A DNA stretch of 64,000 nt. It comes from Nocardia shimofusensis NBRC 100134. Lineage in GTDB: Bacteria > Actinomycetota > Actinomycetes > Mycobacteriales > Mycobacteriaceae. Position 1 is the stretch's first letter; each line of letters begins with the position of its first letter. This document shows, one piece after another, positions 1-8,104 of this stretch. Below the pieces are notes generated by a model. The model saw nothing but the letters and a program-made list of their open reading frames with translations, was not told the DNA's origin and did no database searches. The DNA is taken from assembly GCF_001613125.1 (NCBI RefSeq), contig NZ_BDBT01000032.1:1-64000 (forward strand), given 5' to 3'. The translations under genes and the position numbers were made by a program.

Positions 1-53
1 AGGCGCACACACATCCGACCGGTTATCCGGTTGTTCTGTGGGGCAACTTTTCC

Positions 54-82
54 AGCCTAACCACAGTCTCTCCCGGAGTCAA
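54..82 (-). promoter_or_regulatory. rRNA operon P1-type promoter firing leftward
   Basis: Read on the minus strand, there is a -35 TTGACT (77-82), a 17-bp spacer and a -10 TAGGCT (54-59). It is followed by GGAAAAGTTGCCCC. This closely follows the mycobacterial rrn promoter as I remember it (TTGACT, then TAGACT, then a leader containing GTTGCCCC). Positions 1-53 would be the transcribed leader and the 16S gene should start just left of the window. In fast-growing mycobacteria a second rRNA operon lies downstream of tyrS, which is the arrangement here. The 16S sequence itself is not in the window. Confidence 0.75.
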
Positions 83-213
83 GTCCGGTCGATCCCATGA
101 TCCACACTGGCCGTCAGGCGCTCCTCGTCCTACCTCGTTTCCCGCGCCCCGCCGAGCCTTTCGGCTCTGCGTCTCGGCTCCGGGTCGGTGTCCGTGTCGC
201 TCTGACATGGAAT

Positions 214-242
214 AAGTTACGCGGCGGAGAACTCTTCGTCAA
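214..242 (-). promoter_or_regulatory. Candidate upstream tandem rrn promoter
   Basis: The minus strand shows TTGACG (237-242), exactly 17 bp, then TAACTT (214-219), about 160 bp upstream of the rrn-type promoter. rRNA operons often carry tandem promoters and no other gene lies in 1-337. The -10 is only a moderate match, so this is a candidate. Confidence 0.4.
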
Positions 243-300
243 ATCCGCACTACAGCCATGTAATTCCGCAGGTCAGAGGCTTGCGATCGGGCCGAAACGG

Positions 301-330
301 GGCTTGGGCCACGAAATTGTGACCCAAGCC
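301..330 (-). terminator. Hairpin terminator of tyrS
   Basis: GGCTTGGG pairs with CCCAAGCC across an 8-nt loop, extended by two pairs after one mismatch. The hairpin starts 7 nt beyond the tyrS stop. There is no U tract, as is common in actinobacteria. It separates tyrS from the rrn promoters. Confidence 0.6.
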
Positions 331-337
331 ACCAAGA

Positions 338-1627
338 TCAATTTTCGAAGCGCAGTGCGCCGGCCGTATTTCGCTTGCCCCTGCGCACGACCAGCCAGCG
401 TCCGTGCAGGTAGTCGGCTTCCGACGGGGTCCACTCGGGGTCGGCGATCTTCGTGTTGTTGACCGAGGCGCCGCCTTCGTTGACCGTGCGACGGGCCGCT
501 CCCCTGCTTTCGGACAGGCCGGTAGCCACCAGTAGATCGACGATCGTGTTCGCGGCGCCCGGTTCGATCCGGGCGACCTCCCCGTCGACCGCGGTCTCAC
601 GCAGCGCCGCACCCAGCGTGGACTCGTCCAGATCGCGCAGTTCACCGCGGCCGAACAAGGCCTGACTCGCCAGTTGCACCGCCTTGGTGTTCTCCTCGCC
701 GTGCACCAACGTGGTCATCTCGGCCGCGAGCCTGCGCTGGGCTTCCCGAGCGTGCGGGCGCTCGGCGGTGGCCTGCTCGAGGTCGGCCAGTTCCTCCCGG
801 TCGAGGAAGGTGAACCAGCGCAGGTACTTGACGACGTCGGCGTCTGCGGTGTTCACGAAGTACTGGTACCAGGCGTAGGGGCTGGTCATCTCTGGGTCGA
901 GCCAGAGGCTGCCGCCGCCGGTGGACTTGCCGAACTTCTTGCCGTCGGCCGAGGTCACCAGAGGCACGGTCAGCGCGTGCACGCTCTCGCCGTCGACGCG
1001 GCGGTTGAGCTCGACGCCGGAGATGATGTTTCCCCATTGATCGGAGCCGCCGACCTGCAACCGGCATCCGTAGGTACGGCGCAACTGCAGGTAGTCGTTG
1101 GCCTGCAGCAACATGTAGCTGAACTCCGTGTAGGAGATGCCTTCGCCCTCCAACCTGCGCTTGACGGTGTCGCGGGCCAGCATGACGTTGATGGAGAAGT
1201 GCTTGCCGATGTCGCGCAGGAAGTCGACGACGCTCAGCGGGCCGGTCCAGTCCATGTTGTTCGCGATGATCGCGCCGGTCGGCGAATCGTCGAGGTCGAC
1301 GAAGCGCTCGAGCTGGGAACGGATGCGCCCGGCCCACTCGGCGACGGTGTCGGTGGAGTTCATGGTGCGTTCGCCGACGTCACGGGGATCACCGATGAGT
1401 CCGGTGGCCCCGCCGGCGAGCACGATCGGCCGGTGACCGGCGCGCTGGAAGCGCTTGAGGGCCAGCAGCGGGACCAAGTGGCCTGCGTGCAGGCTGGCCG
1501 CGGTGGGATCGAACCCGGCATAGAGGGTCAGCGGGCCGTCGGCCAGCGCCGAACGCAGGGCGTCGAGGTCGGTGGACTGTGCGATCAGTCCGCGCCAGGT
1601 CAGTTCATCGATGATGTCGCCGCTCAC
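338..1627 (-). CDS. tyrS: Tyrosyl-tRNA synthetase
   Basis: Class I aminoacyl-tRNA synthetase charging tRNA-Tyr in the cytoplasm; 429 residues, the usual bacterial length. The HIGH-type motif HAGH is at about residues 47-50 and the KMSKS-type loop is KFGKS at about 231-235. A C-terminal S4-like RNA-binding domain occupies roughly residues 355-425. The ATG start gives the expected short N-terminus before the catalytic fold. The gene is monocistronic in appearance: a hairpin follows the stop and mpg lies 132 nt upstream on the same strand. The neighbours (mpg, ABC transporter) match the tyrS locus of mycobacteria. Confidence 0.97.
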   Translation of the reverse strand: MSGDIIDELTWRGLIAQSTDLDALRSALADGPLTLYAGFDPTAASLHAGHLVPLLALKRFQRAGHRPIVLAGGATGLIGDPRDVGERTMNSTDTVAEWAGRIRSQLERFVDLDDSPTGAIIANNMDWTGPLSVVDFLRDIGKHFSINVMLARDTVKRRLEGEGISYTEFSYMLLQANDYLQLRRTYGCRLQVGGSDQWGNIISGVELNRRVDGESVHALTVPLVTSADGKKFGKSTGGGSLWLDPEMTSPYAWYQYFVNTADADVVKYLRWFTFLDREELADLEQATAERPHAREAQRRLAAEMTTLVHGEENTKAVQLASQALFGRGELRDLDESTLGAALRETAVDGEVARIEPGAANTIVDLLVATGLSESRGAARRTVNEGGASVNNTKIADPEWTPSEADYLHGRWLVVRRGKRNTAGALRFEN

Positions 1628-1759
1628 GCCGTCCCATCTTTCCGCACCGCTGTCCTGCGCCGATGCGCAGGTGCCGCCGACAGCGGAGGGACTCCCGGCG
1701 GCGCGGCGCCGAGACCGGCAGCGGAATCCCGGACCCGGAATTTCGGCCCGGCGCGCGTC

Positions 1760-2380
1760 TCAGCCGGCGCGGGGGCTGCGCCGGTAGGTGGAGACCGCGG
1801 GGGCGGACGGTAGCCAGAAGCGCCAGGGGCGGTCAGCGGCGGTGCTGACCCCGACACGAGGGCCGGTGGCGATCGCATCGGCGGGCAGCGGGTCGGCGAG
1901 TTCGAGACGGATCGGCGACTCCGGATCGAACAGTGGGGTGCCGTAGTCGGTGAGGGCGATACCGAGGGCGGTGCCGAGATTGCCGGGACCGCGCGCGAGA
2001 TCCGCGTCGGTTCGGGCGGTAGGGCGCCGGGCGCGGACGAGCTCGATGCCTTCGACCACCTCGCCCGCGCGCAGCAACACAGCGCTCGCCGTCTCGTCGG
2101 GACCGGTCGTGACGTTGATACAGGTGTGCATGCCGTAGCTCAGATACACGTAGAGATGGCCGGCCGGACCGAACATCACGGCATTGCGCCTGGTGCGGCC
2201 CCGACCGGAGTGCGAGGCGGGATCGGGCCAGGGGCCGGCCGGGTCGCCGCCGTAGGCCTCCACTTCGACCAGGCGAACCGCGGTCGCGCCGGAGCGCAGA
2301 GTGGCGCCGAGGAGGCGGCGGGCGGCGGCGGGCGGTTCGACGATCAACTCTTCGACAGAGACGACTTCTTCGGCGGACAC
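1760..2380 (-). CDS. mpg: 3-methyladenine DNA glycosylase (AAG/MPG family)
   Basis: Base-excision repair glycosylase removing alkylated purines; 206 residues from the GTG chosen here, close to the usual 200. The central part shows the family pattern: VEVEAYGGDPAGP, then SHSGRGRTRRNAVMFGPAG, then YVYLSYGMHTCINV, where the Glu of VEVEAY is expected to be catalytic. The reading frame stays open upstream, but the extra residues are low-complexity and unlike the family, and GTG at 2380 directly precedes the conserved start. It is divergent from the ABC transporter operon, with a 108-nt spacer carrying both promoters. The same mpg-tyrS order occurs in mycobacteria. Confidence 0.93.
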   Translation of the reverse strand: MSAEEVVSVEELIVEPPAAARRLLGATLRSGATAVRLVEVEAYGGDPAGPWPDPASHSGRGRTRRNAVMFGPAGHLYVYLSYGMHTCINVTTGPDETASAVLLRAGEVVEGIELVRARRPTARTDADLARGPGNLGTALGIALTDYGTPLFDPESPIRLELADPLPADAIATGPRVGVSTAADRPWRFWLPSAPAVSTYRRSPRAG

Positions 2381-2488
2381 GCGGCCATTGTGCGCGACAC
2401 CGGCTGCGGCGGGGTATTGCGCTTGCCGCTGACGAAGGCACATAATTCGCCGCATGATGAATTCAACACACGATGAATTGAGGGCGAC

Positions 2489-3247
2489 GTGACCCGGCAG
2501 CCCCTCCCCCGCCCGACCGGCTCCGAACCCGGATCGGCCGCTGTCGAGATCGAGAATCTGATCGTCCGACGGGGGAAACGCGAGGTGCTGCACGGTGTTT
2601 CGCTGACCATCCCGGCCGGTTCGATCACCGGCCTGCTCGGGCCCTCCGGCTGTGGCAAGACGACACTGATGCGGTGCGTCGTCGGCGCCCAGCTGGTGCG
2701 TTCGGGCCGGGTCACCGCGCTTGGCCTCCCCGCGGGCGCACGCGAGCTGCGCAGACGGATCGGATACGTCACCCAGGCGCCCAGCGTCTACCCCGATATC
2801 AGCGTGCGCGAGAACGTCGCGTATTTCGCCGCATTGTCCGGGCGTGATCGCGACGATGTTCAGGAGGCGATCGAGTCCGTCGGACTGCGTGAGCACATGC
2901 GTGATCGCGTCGACGAGCTCTCCGGCGGGCAGCAGACCAGGACCTCACTCGCGTGCGCGCTGGTCGCTCGGCCCGATCTGCTGATCCTGGACGAACCGAC
3001 CGTGGGATTGGACCCGGTGCTGCGAGTCGAACTGTGGAAGAAGTTCCGCGAACTCGCCGCGGGGGGCACGACGCTGCTGGTCTCGAGTCACGTGATGGAC
3101 GAGGCCGACTACTGCGATCAACTGCTGCTGATGCGCGATGGCATGCTGCTTGCCCACCTCAGCCCGGATGAACTACGAGCCGAGACCGGCGAGAACAACT
3201 TGGAACAAGCCTTTCTCGCCCTGATCACGACGGGACCGATCGCATGA
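2489..3247 (+). CDS. ABC transporter ATP-binding protein
   Basis: Nucleotide-binding subunit of an ABC-2 type exporter; 252 residues. Walker A GPSGCGKTT is at residues 51-59, the signature LSGGQ at 144-148 and Walker B LLILDEP at 164-170, followed by the H-loop region SSHVMDEAD. The start is GTG. The stop overlaps the permease start by 4 nt (ATGA), so the two are translationally coupled. Together with the downstream permease and TetR gene this reproduces a three-gene block next to mpg in mycobacteria. The substrate is unknown; drugs or lipids are possible from the family. Confidence 0.92.
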   Translation: MTRQPLPRPTGSEPGSAAVEIENLIVRRGKREVLHGVSLTIPAGSITGLLGPSGCGKTTLMRCVVGAQLVRSGRVTALGLPAGARELRRRIGYVTQAPSVYPDISVRENVAYFAALSGRDRDDVQEAIESVGLREHMRDRVDELSGGQQTRTSLACALVARPDLLILDEPTVGLDPVLRVELWKKFRELAAGGTTLLVSSHVMDEADYCDQLLLMRDGMLLAHLSPDELRAETGENNLEQAFLALITTGPIA

Positions 3248-4002
3248 CAACGCTGCGCCCCTATACCGCCACCACCGGCCGAATCCTGCGCCAACTGCGC
3301 AACGACCACCGCACGGTCGCACTGATCCTGGTGGTCCCGGCCGTGATGATGACGTTGCTGTATTTCGTCTATGCCGCGACTCCGGAGAATCCGCAGGGGC
3401 CCGCGCTGTTCGACCGGGTCGGCATCAGCATGCTCGGCATCCTGCCGTTCATCGTGATGTTCCTGGTCACCGCGATCGCCATGCAACGCGAACGCACCTC
3501 GGGAACGCTGGAGCGACTGCTGTCCACGCCGCTGTCGAAACTGGATCTGCTCGGCGGCTACGGAAGTGCGTTCTCGCTGGCCGCGGCCGCGCAGGCGAGT
3601 GTGGCGTGCCTGGTGTCGTTCGGGCTGCTCGGGTTGCGGGCAGCCGGCAGTCCCGGCTGGGTGGTGCTGATCGCCGTGGTCGACGCAATCTGCGGGGTCG
3701 CGTTGGGCCTGCTGGCGAGTGCGTTCGCGCGCACCGAATTCCAGGCGGTGCAGTTCATGCCGCTGGTGGTCACGCCGCAGATCTTTCTGTGCGGACTGCT
3801 GGTGCCGCGTGATCAGCTGCCGCGCTGGCTCGAGATCATCAGCGATGTGTTACCCCTGAGTTATGCCGTCGACGCCCTCGAGCAGGTCTCGATCCATGCC
3901 GAGCCGACCGCGCGGATGTGGCGGGACCTGCTGATCGTCGCGGCCTTCGCGGTCGTCGCCTTGATCGTGGGCGCGGCGACGCTACGGCGGCGAAGCGCAT
4001 GA
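3244..4002 (+). CDS. ABC-2 type exporter permease
   Basis: Membrane subunit partnering the ATPase just upstream; 252 residues with about six hydrophobic segments. The first follows a short cytoplasmic N-terminus (LILVVPAVMMTLLYFVYAA) and the last is near the C-terminus (VAAFAVVALIVGAATL). An ABC-2 family cue is QRERTSGTLERLLSTPLSK after the second segment, the conserved cytoplasmic loop of these permeases. It overlaps the genes on both sides by 4 nt (ATGA), so ATPase, permease and regulator form one coupled operon. Confidence 0.9.
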   Translation: MTTLRPYTATTGRILRQLRNDHRTVALILVVPAVMMTLLYFVYAATPENPQGPALFDRVGISMLGILPFIVMFLVTAIAMQRERTSGTLERLLSTPLSKLDLLGGYGSAFSLAAAAQASVACLVSFGLLGLRAAGSPGWVVLIAVVDAICGVALGLLASAFARTEFQAVQFMPLVVTPQIFLCGLLVPRDQLPRWLEIISDVLPLSYAVDALEQVSIHAEPTARMWRDLLIVAAFAVVALIVGAATLRRRSA

Positions 4003-4628
4003 ATGCGGCGGGTGGAGAATCGGCGAGCCCGAGCCGGTCCGGTCGACGGCGCGGGCGGTCGGGGGCCAAGGAGGCGATCCTGGCCGCGGCCCGGGCGCGC
4101 TTCGCGGAGAACGGTTTCCACAAGACCTCGATCCGGTCGATCGCGCGCGATGCCGGTGTCGATCCAGCGCTGGTGCACCACTATTTCGGCGCCAAACAGG
4201 AACTGTTCGCCGCGGTGGTCGATCTGCCCCTCGACCCGCAGGTGGTGCTCACGGTCATCGACTCGGCGCCGGTCGACGAACTCGGCGCCTCGATCGTGCG
4301 CACCATCGTCGCCGTCTGGGACTCCCCCGCCGGGCCCGCGGCCGTCGCCGCGGTGCGCAGCCTGCTGGCCGGAGCGGATCCGGTCCTCGCGCGCGGTTTC
4401 GTGCTGGACGTCGTGCTGGAGCGCGTGCGTTCCCGGATCGCGACCGAGGCGGACGACGGGCGTGCCCGGGTGGCCCTGGCGGCGTCGCAGCTGGCGGGAA
4501 TCATGGTGGCGCGCAAGATCATCGGGGTGGAGCCGCTGGCTTCGATGCCACTCGACGAACTGGTCGCGGCAGTCGGGCCGACGCTGCAGCGCTACCTCAC
4601 CGGCGACATCGGCGCGGGATCGAGCTGA
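3999..4628 (+). CDS. TetR-family transcriptional regulator
   Basis: 209 residues. The N-terminal helix-turn-helix runs from about residue 20 to 65 (AILAAARARFAENGFHKTSI, then IARDAGVDPALVHHYFGAKQ), a typical TetR DNA-binding domain. The C-terminal half is a helical ligand-binding or dimerisation domain. The ATG at 3999 overlaps the permease stop (ATGA). A longer in-frame reading from 3918 would lie inside the permease gene and was rejected. By position it most likely represses its own exporter operon; the ligand is unknown. Confidence 0.9.
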   Translation: MNAAGGESASPSRSGRRRGRSGAKEAILAAARARFAENGFHKTSIRSIARDAGVDPALVHHYFGAKQELFAAVVDLPLDPQVVLTVIDSAPVDELGASIVRTIVAVWDSPAGPAAVAAVRSLLAGADPVLARGFVLDVVLERVRSRIATEADDGRARVALAASQLAGIMVARKIIGVEPLASMPLDELVAAVGPTLQRYLTGDIGAGSS

Positions 4629-4641
4629 CCGGCTCGGCCGA

Positions 4642-4872
4642 TCACTCGCCTGCCCGAGCGAGCAACTTCTCGTGCTCGGCCTCGGGCACATCGCGGGCGT
4701 CGTCGACGAGCAGCACCGGGATGCCGTTGTCGATGGGATAGGCGCGGCGCAGACGCGGGTTGTAGAGGATGTCGGCGCCCGAATCGTCGGCGACGAGCAG
4801 CAGCGGGCCCTTGTCCTGGGGACAGGCCAGCAGTTCGAGCAGGATGGGGTCCAAGGCGGTGCGCTCCGACAT
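4642..4872 (-). CDS. Trm112-like zinc-ribbon family small protein
   Basis: 76 residues, typical for bacterial Trm112-like (YcaR) proteins. The pattern is DPILLELLACPQDKGPL near the N-terminus and LRRAYPIDNGIPVLL in the middle, which is diagnostic. Only one cysteine of the ribbon remains, as in many bacterial members. Eukaryotic Trm112 activates methyltransferases; the bacterial role is unclear. It lies 10 nt downstream of the GtrA gene and probably ends the operon starting with the YfhO-like gene. Confidence 0.85.
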   Translation of the reverse strand: MSERTALDPILLELLACPQDKGPLLLVADDSGADILYNPRLRRAYPIDNGIPVLLVDDARDVPEAEHEKLLARAGE

Positions 4873-4882
4873 GGTGCTGAAC

Positions 4883-5500
4883 CTACCGGACCACGCCGCC
4901 CGCCTCGTCGACCGGCCGACGACGGAACGAGATGTGCCGATGACCGAAGAAGCCTGCGATCGCCACCAGTCCCATCACCACCACCGTCGAGGGCGCTTTC
5001 GGCAGGCCGAGCACCGTGACCGCCAGCGACAGCAGTGCCATGTTCAGCACCAGCCCCCCCGAGTTGACGACGACGAAGCCGAGGAAGTCGCGCAGCACCC
5101 GGCCGCGCACCCGGAACACCAACCTTCGGTGCAGGGCGAAGGCGACGACGACGCTGACCGCGTAGGCGAGCGCGACGGCCGCCGACGGGGCCCACGCGGT
5201 ATCGGGCAGGACGGTCAGCCAGGCCACCGTGAGCGCTATGCCGAACACGGTGTTGAAGCCGCCGACCAGGGCATAGCCGACCTCCTGCCTGCGCAGCGTG
5301 CGCCGGATCAGGCCGAGCCGGCTGCCGGCCCGTACCGGCTCGGGGTGCGTGAGCTCCGTACTCGCGCGAGCGGCGTCCACGCGATCTGCAGCCATGAGGT
5401 CGGCGTTCGCCGGTCCGGTCCGCGCAACGTCGGGATCTATCGGCCCGACGTCCACGGGACCACTGACCGCGGACTCGGCACGTGCGGCGTCGGCGCTCAT
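4883..5500 (-). CDS. GtrA-family membrane protein (lipid-linked sugar flippase type)
   Basis: 205 residues from the ATG chosen here, which starts 10 nt after the upstream stop. A variable, Ala-rich 70-residue cytoplasmic N-terminus precedes four membrane segments: YALVGGFNTVFGIALTVAWL, VALAYAVSVVVAFALHRRLV, FVVVNSGGLVLNMALLSLAV and VVVMGLVAIAGFFGHRHISF. This is the GtrA/DPMS topology. GtrA proteins are thought to move polyprenyl-phosphate sugars across the membrane for glycosylation outside the cell. It sits directly after a YfhO-like protein and opposite a GtrB/CsbB-like transferase, so the three probably act together. Confidence 0.88.
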   Translation of the reverse strand: MSADAARAESAVSGPVDVGPIDPDVARTGPANADLMAADRVDAARASTELTHPEPVRAGSRLGLIRRTLRRQEVGYALVGGFNTVFGIALTVAWLTVLPDTAWAPSAAVALAYAVSVVVAFALHRRLVFRVRGRVLRDFLGFVVVNSGGLVLNMALLSLAVTVLGLPKAPSTVVVMGLVAIAGFFGHRHISFRRRPVDEAGGVVR

Positions 5501-5510
5501 GGAACCTCGC

Positions 5511-7976
5511 TCACGGGGTGGCGCCCGTCGGCTCGCGGCCGGTTTCCGGCGACCTCGGGTCGGCGGCATCGGCGAAGTCGGCGGACCCCACAGCCTCGGC
5601 GGTGCCGGCGGCAGCGGCCGTGTCAGCAGCGCTGACCGCATCTGCCGTGCCAGCCGCGCCATCCGCGCCGGACGTATCAGCCGTATCGACCGCGCCATCC
5701 GTATCGCGACGACGTGACCGGCTGTACCACCATTGCAGCGCCACGAGTCCCGCGAGACCGGCGATCATCGTGGCGATGCCGATCTTCCAGCCCGGCGGTC
5801 GCCAGGTCAGCACGAGTTCGGCGCCGTCGGTTCCCGGCGGGACCTCGACGGCGACGAAACTCTTGGCGACCGTGGTGATGGGGATCGACTCGCCGTCGAG
5901 CGTCGCCCGGTAGCCGGGCCAGCCCAGGCGGGCGAACACCACCGAGCCGCCGTCGGGCGAATCGACACGCAGCCTGCTGGTGGTGTCGGATTCCGAGATC
6001 GACTCGGCGGTGACGTCCTCGGTGTGCGAGATACGGCCGTTGACCGTCGAAACCAGTCCGCCGTCGCGTTCGAGAACGGCTATGTAGTCCTCGTGGCCAG
6101 GCAGATCGACCCAGTGCCAGCCCTCGGGCACAGGCTGGTTCTTCGCGTCGGGGAACAGCGCGCGCTGCAAGACGACTCGATCGAGGTTCATCAGGTCGAC
6201 CGGTGCGCGTCCGCTGTCCGGTTCGGGGGCGAACAGGCGGCGGTAGGCGTCGGGGCAGACGCTGCTGTCCCAGCGCATGCACAGCAGTTCACCGAAGTAG
6301 AAGTGACCGGTGGGGGTGTAGCCGTTGACGTAGGTCCGGTCCAGGGTGCGGGCGTAGTTGCCGAAGACCAGCGAGCGGTAGGCGGCGTCGGGGTGGCGGT
6401 CCCGGTCCTGGAGCAGGCCGCGCTCGCCGAGTTGGATGGTGGTTCCGGGGAATTCCGGGAACGCCGCTTTGGCCTCCGAACGGTCGGCGGGCAGGTTCCA
6501 CGCCATCGGTGTGGGCTGGGCGGCGCGGACCTGCAGGTAGGCGATCGGGAACATGGCCGCGATGGTGAGTGCGCAGGCGGCCGCGATGCCGCGCGTGCCT
6601 GCCAGCCGGACCACGGCCGCGCCCAGCGCCAGGATGGCCACGGCCGAGACCAGGTGCCGGAGCGCGCCGTCGGGATCGGCGGAGACCGACCGCACCAACA
6701 GGAGCAGCACCAGCAGACCGGCCGCGATCGCGCGGTTCTTCGGATCACGGAAGCTGCCGAAGCGGCTGAGCAGCACGCACACCAGCACCAGCAGGCCGAT
6801 GGCGAGCATGGGCAGTACCCGTGCGGGCCAGCGCAGTGGGCCGATCGTGCCGGGGCCCGCGATCCACATGAGCATGGTCACCGCGAAGATCGCGACCGCG
6901 CTCAGTTCCCGCCAGGCCTGCTTCGCCTTGCCCCAGTCGACGAAAGCCAGCGCGGGAACCAGGAACCAGGCGATGTAGGTCGAGGGCAGCGGCTGCACGT
7001 AGCCCCACCAGGAGGTGTAGGCCGGCATGGTGCTCGGCAGGCTGGCGTTCAGCGATTCCGACCACGGCACGGTCAGGAATTGGTCGTTGACGACCTCGGA
7101 GACACCGCGCCAGGTCACTTTCGCGGAGAGGAGACTGGGCAGGAAGGTCAGCAGCCCGGCCAGTCCGGCGCAGGCCGAGACCAGCGTCAGCCGCAGTACC
7201 GCCTGCCACGGCGTGCGATGGACGAGTTCGCCGACGGCGATGGCCGCCAGCATCAGCACCGCCTCCACCGAGGGGAAGATGTATTGGACGGTGATGGTGA
7301 GGTAGAGGAAGACGAAGACCGGAATCGGGCCGGACTCGCCGCGGGTGTAGCGCACCGCCGACGCCCAGGCGTGCAGCATCCACGCGGTGCCGGTGAGCGC
7401 GGTCATCCAGCTGGCCTGATCGAAGAACAGGAAGAAGCCCGACAGCGGGAAGGCCACGCCCGCCACCGCCGCCCACGCCGGCCCGGATCGGTAGACCAGA
7501 CAGATCCGGTAGACGCCCAGCGCGGCGATGATCGAGAAGATCAGCTTCACGACGGTCGCGTAGAGCGCGATGTTGTCGATGGAGGGTGCGACGAGATCGA
7601 TGAGCAATTGCGGCGGGTTGAACAGGCCCGCGTCGTCCATCGTATTGTTGCCGGCCATCCAGTGTTCGGGGACCATCACCGGAAAAGTGCCCTCACGGAG
7701 CGAGCGCCCGAGCCCGACCCACAGCGCGGAGTACTGGGATTCGGTGTCGTCGGTGAAATAGTGCCTGGCGTTGGCCGCCAGGACCGCGAGGTATCCGGCG
7801 ATCACGCCTGCCATGGTGACCAGGCCCCAGCGCCGGACTCGCCGACGCTCCAGCACATCCGCCGAGGTCACCCGGACCTCGGCCGATCCTGTTCCGGAAG
7901 CCGGGGATTCGGGCTCCGGCGTGGGAGCCGGCTCCCCCGTTTTCTCACGTACCGCACTGTCCGTCACGATTGCCAC
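5511..7976 (-). CDS. YfhO-like polytopic membrane glycosyltransferase
   Basis: 821 residues with about 12-13 transmembrane helices. After the first helix comes an extracytoplasmic loop with acidic residues (HYFTDDTESQYSALW), the position where GT-C enzymes carry catalytic Asp. A large outside domain (about residues 495-745) ends with SVVFARLGWPGYRATLDGE, typical of YfhO proteins, then a last helix and a 60-residue Ala/Asp-rich tail. In Bacillus, YfhO works with CsbB (GT2) and a GtrA protein to glycosylate teichoic acid. GtrA follows here by 10 nt and a CsbB-like gene diverges upstream. The start is GTG at 7976 or at 7967. The acceptor is unknown; a cell-wall polysaccharide or lipoglycan is plausible. 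Confidence 0.82.
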   Translation of the reverse strand: MAIVTDSAVREKTGEPAPTPEPESPASGTGSAEVRVTSADVLERRRVRRWGLVTMAGVIAGYLAVLAANARHYFTDDTESQYSALWVGLGRSLREGTFPVMVPEHWMAGNNTMDDAGLFNPPQLLIDLVAPSIDNIALYATVVKLIFSIIAALGVYRICLVYRSGPAWAAVAGVAFPLSGFFLFFDQASWMTALTGTAWMLHAWASAVRYTRGESGPIPVFVFLYLTITVQYIFPSVEAVLMLAAIAVGELVHRTPWQAVLRLTLVSACAGLAGLLTFLPSLLSAKVTWRGVSEVVNDQFLTVPWSESLNASLPSTMPAYTSWWGYVQPLPSTYIAWFLVPALAFVDWGKAKQAWRELSAVAIFAVTMLMWIAGPGTIGPLRWPARVLPMLAIGLLVLVCVLLSRFGSFRDPKNRAIAAGLLVLLLLVRSVSADPDGALRHLVSAVAILALGAAVVRLAGTRGIAAACALTIAAMFPIAYLQVRAAQPTPMAWNLPADRSEAKAAFPEFPGTTIQLGERGLLQDRDRHPDAAYRSLVFGNYARTLDRTYVNGYTPTGHFYFGELLCMRWDSSVCPDAYRRLFAPEPDSGRAPVDLMNLDRVVLQRALFPDAKNQPVPEGWHWVDLPGHEDYIAVLERDGGLVSTVNGRISHTEDVTAESISESDTTSRLRVDSPDGGSVVFARLGWPGYRATLDGESIPITTVAKSFVAVEVPPGTDGAELVLTWRPPGWKIGIATMIAGLAGLVALQWWYSRSRRRDTDGAVDTADTSGADGAAGTADAVSAADTAAAAGTAEAVGSADFADAADPRSPETGREPTGATP

Positions 7977-8104
7977 ACATTACAGATGGGCGACCCATCC
8001 GTCAGCAATGACCGATTTACCCGAAATGTCGAATTCTGCCGGCCTGGCAACAACTTCCGAATGGATTGTTTCCGCCGACAGCGGCCCGCGCGTCGCGACT
8101 AAGA

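Noticed and set aside
5733..8102. 789-codon plus-strand open frame
   Set aside because: Antisense to the YfhO-like gene, repeated Gly/Asp/Arg/His composition without domain.
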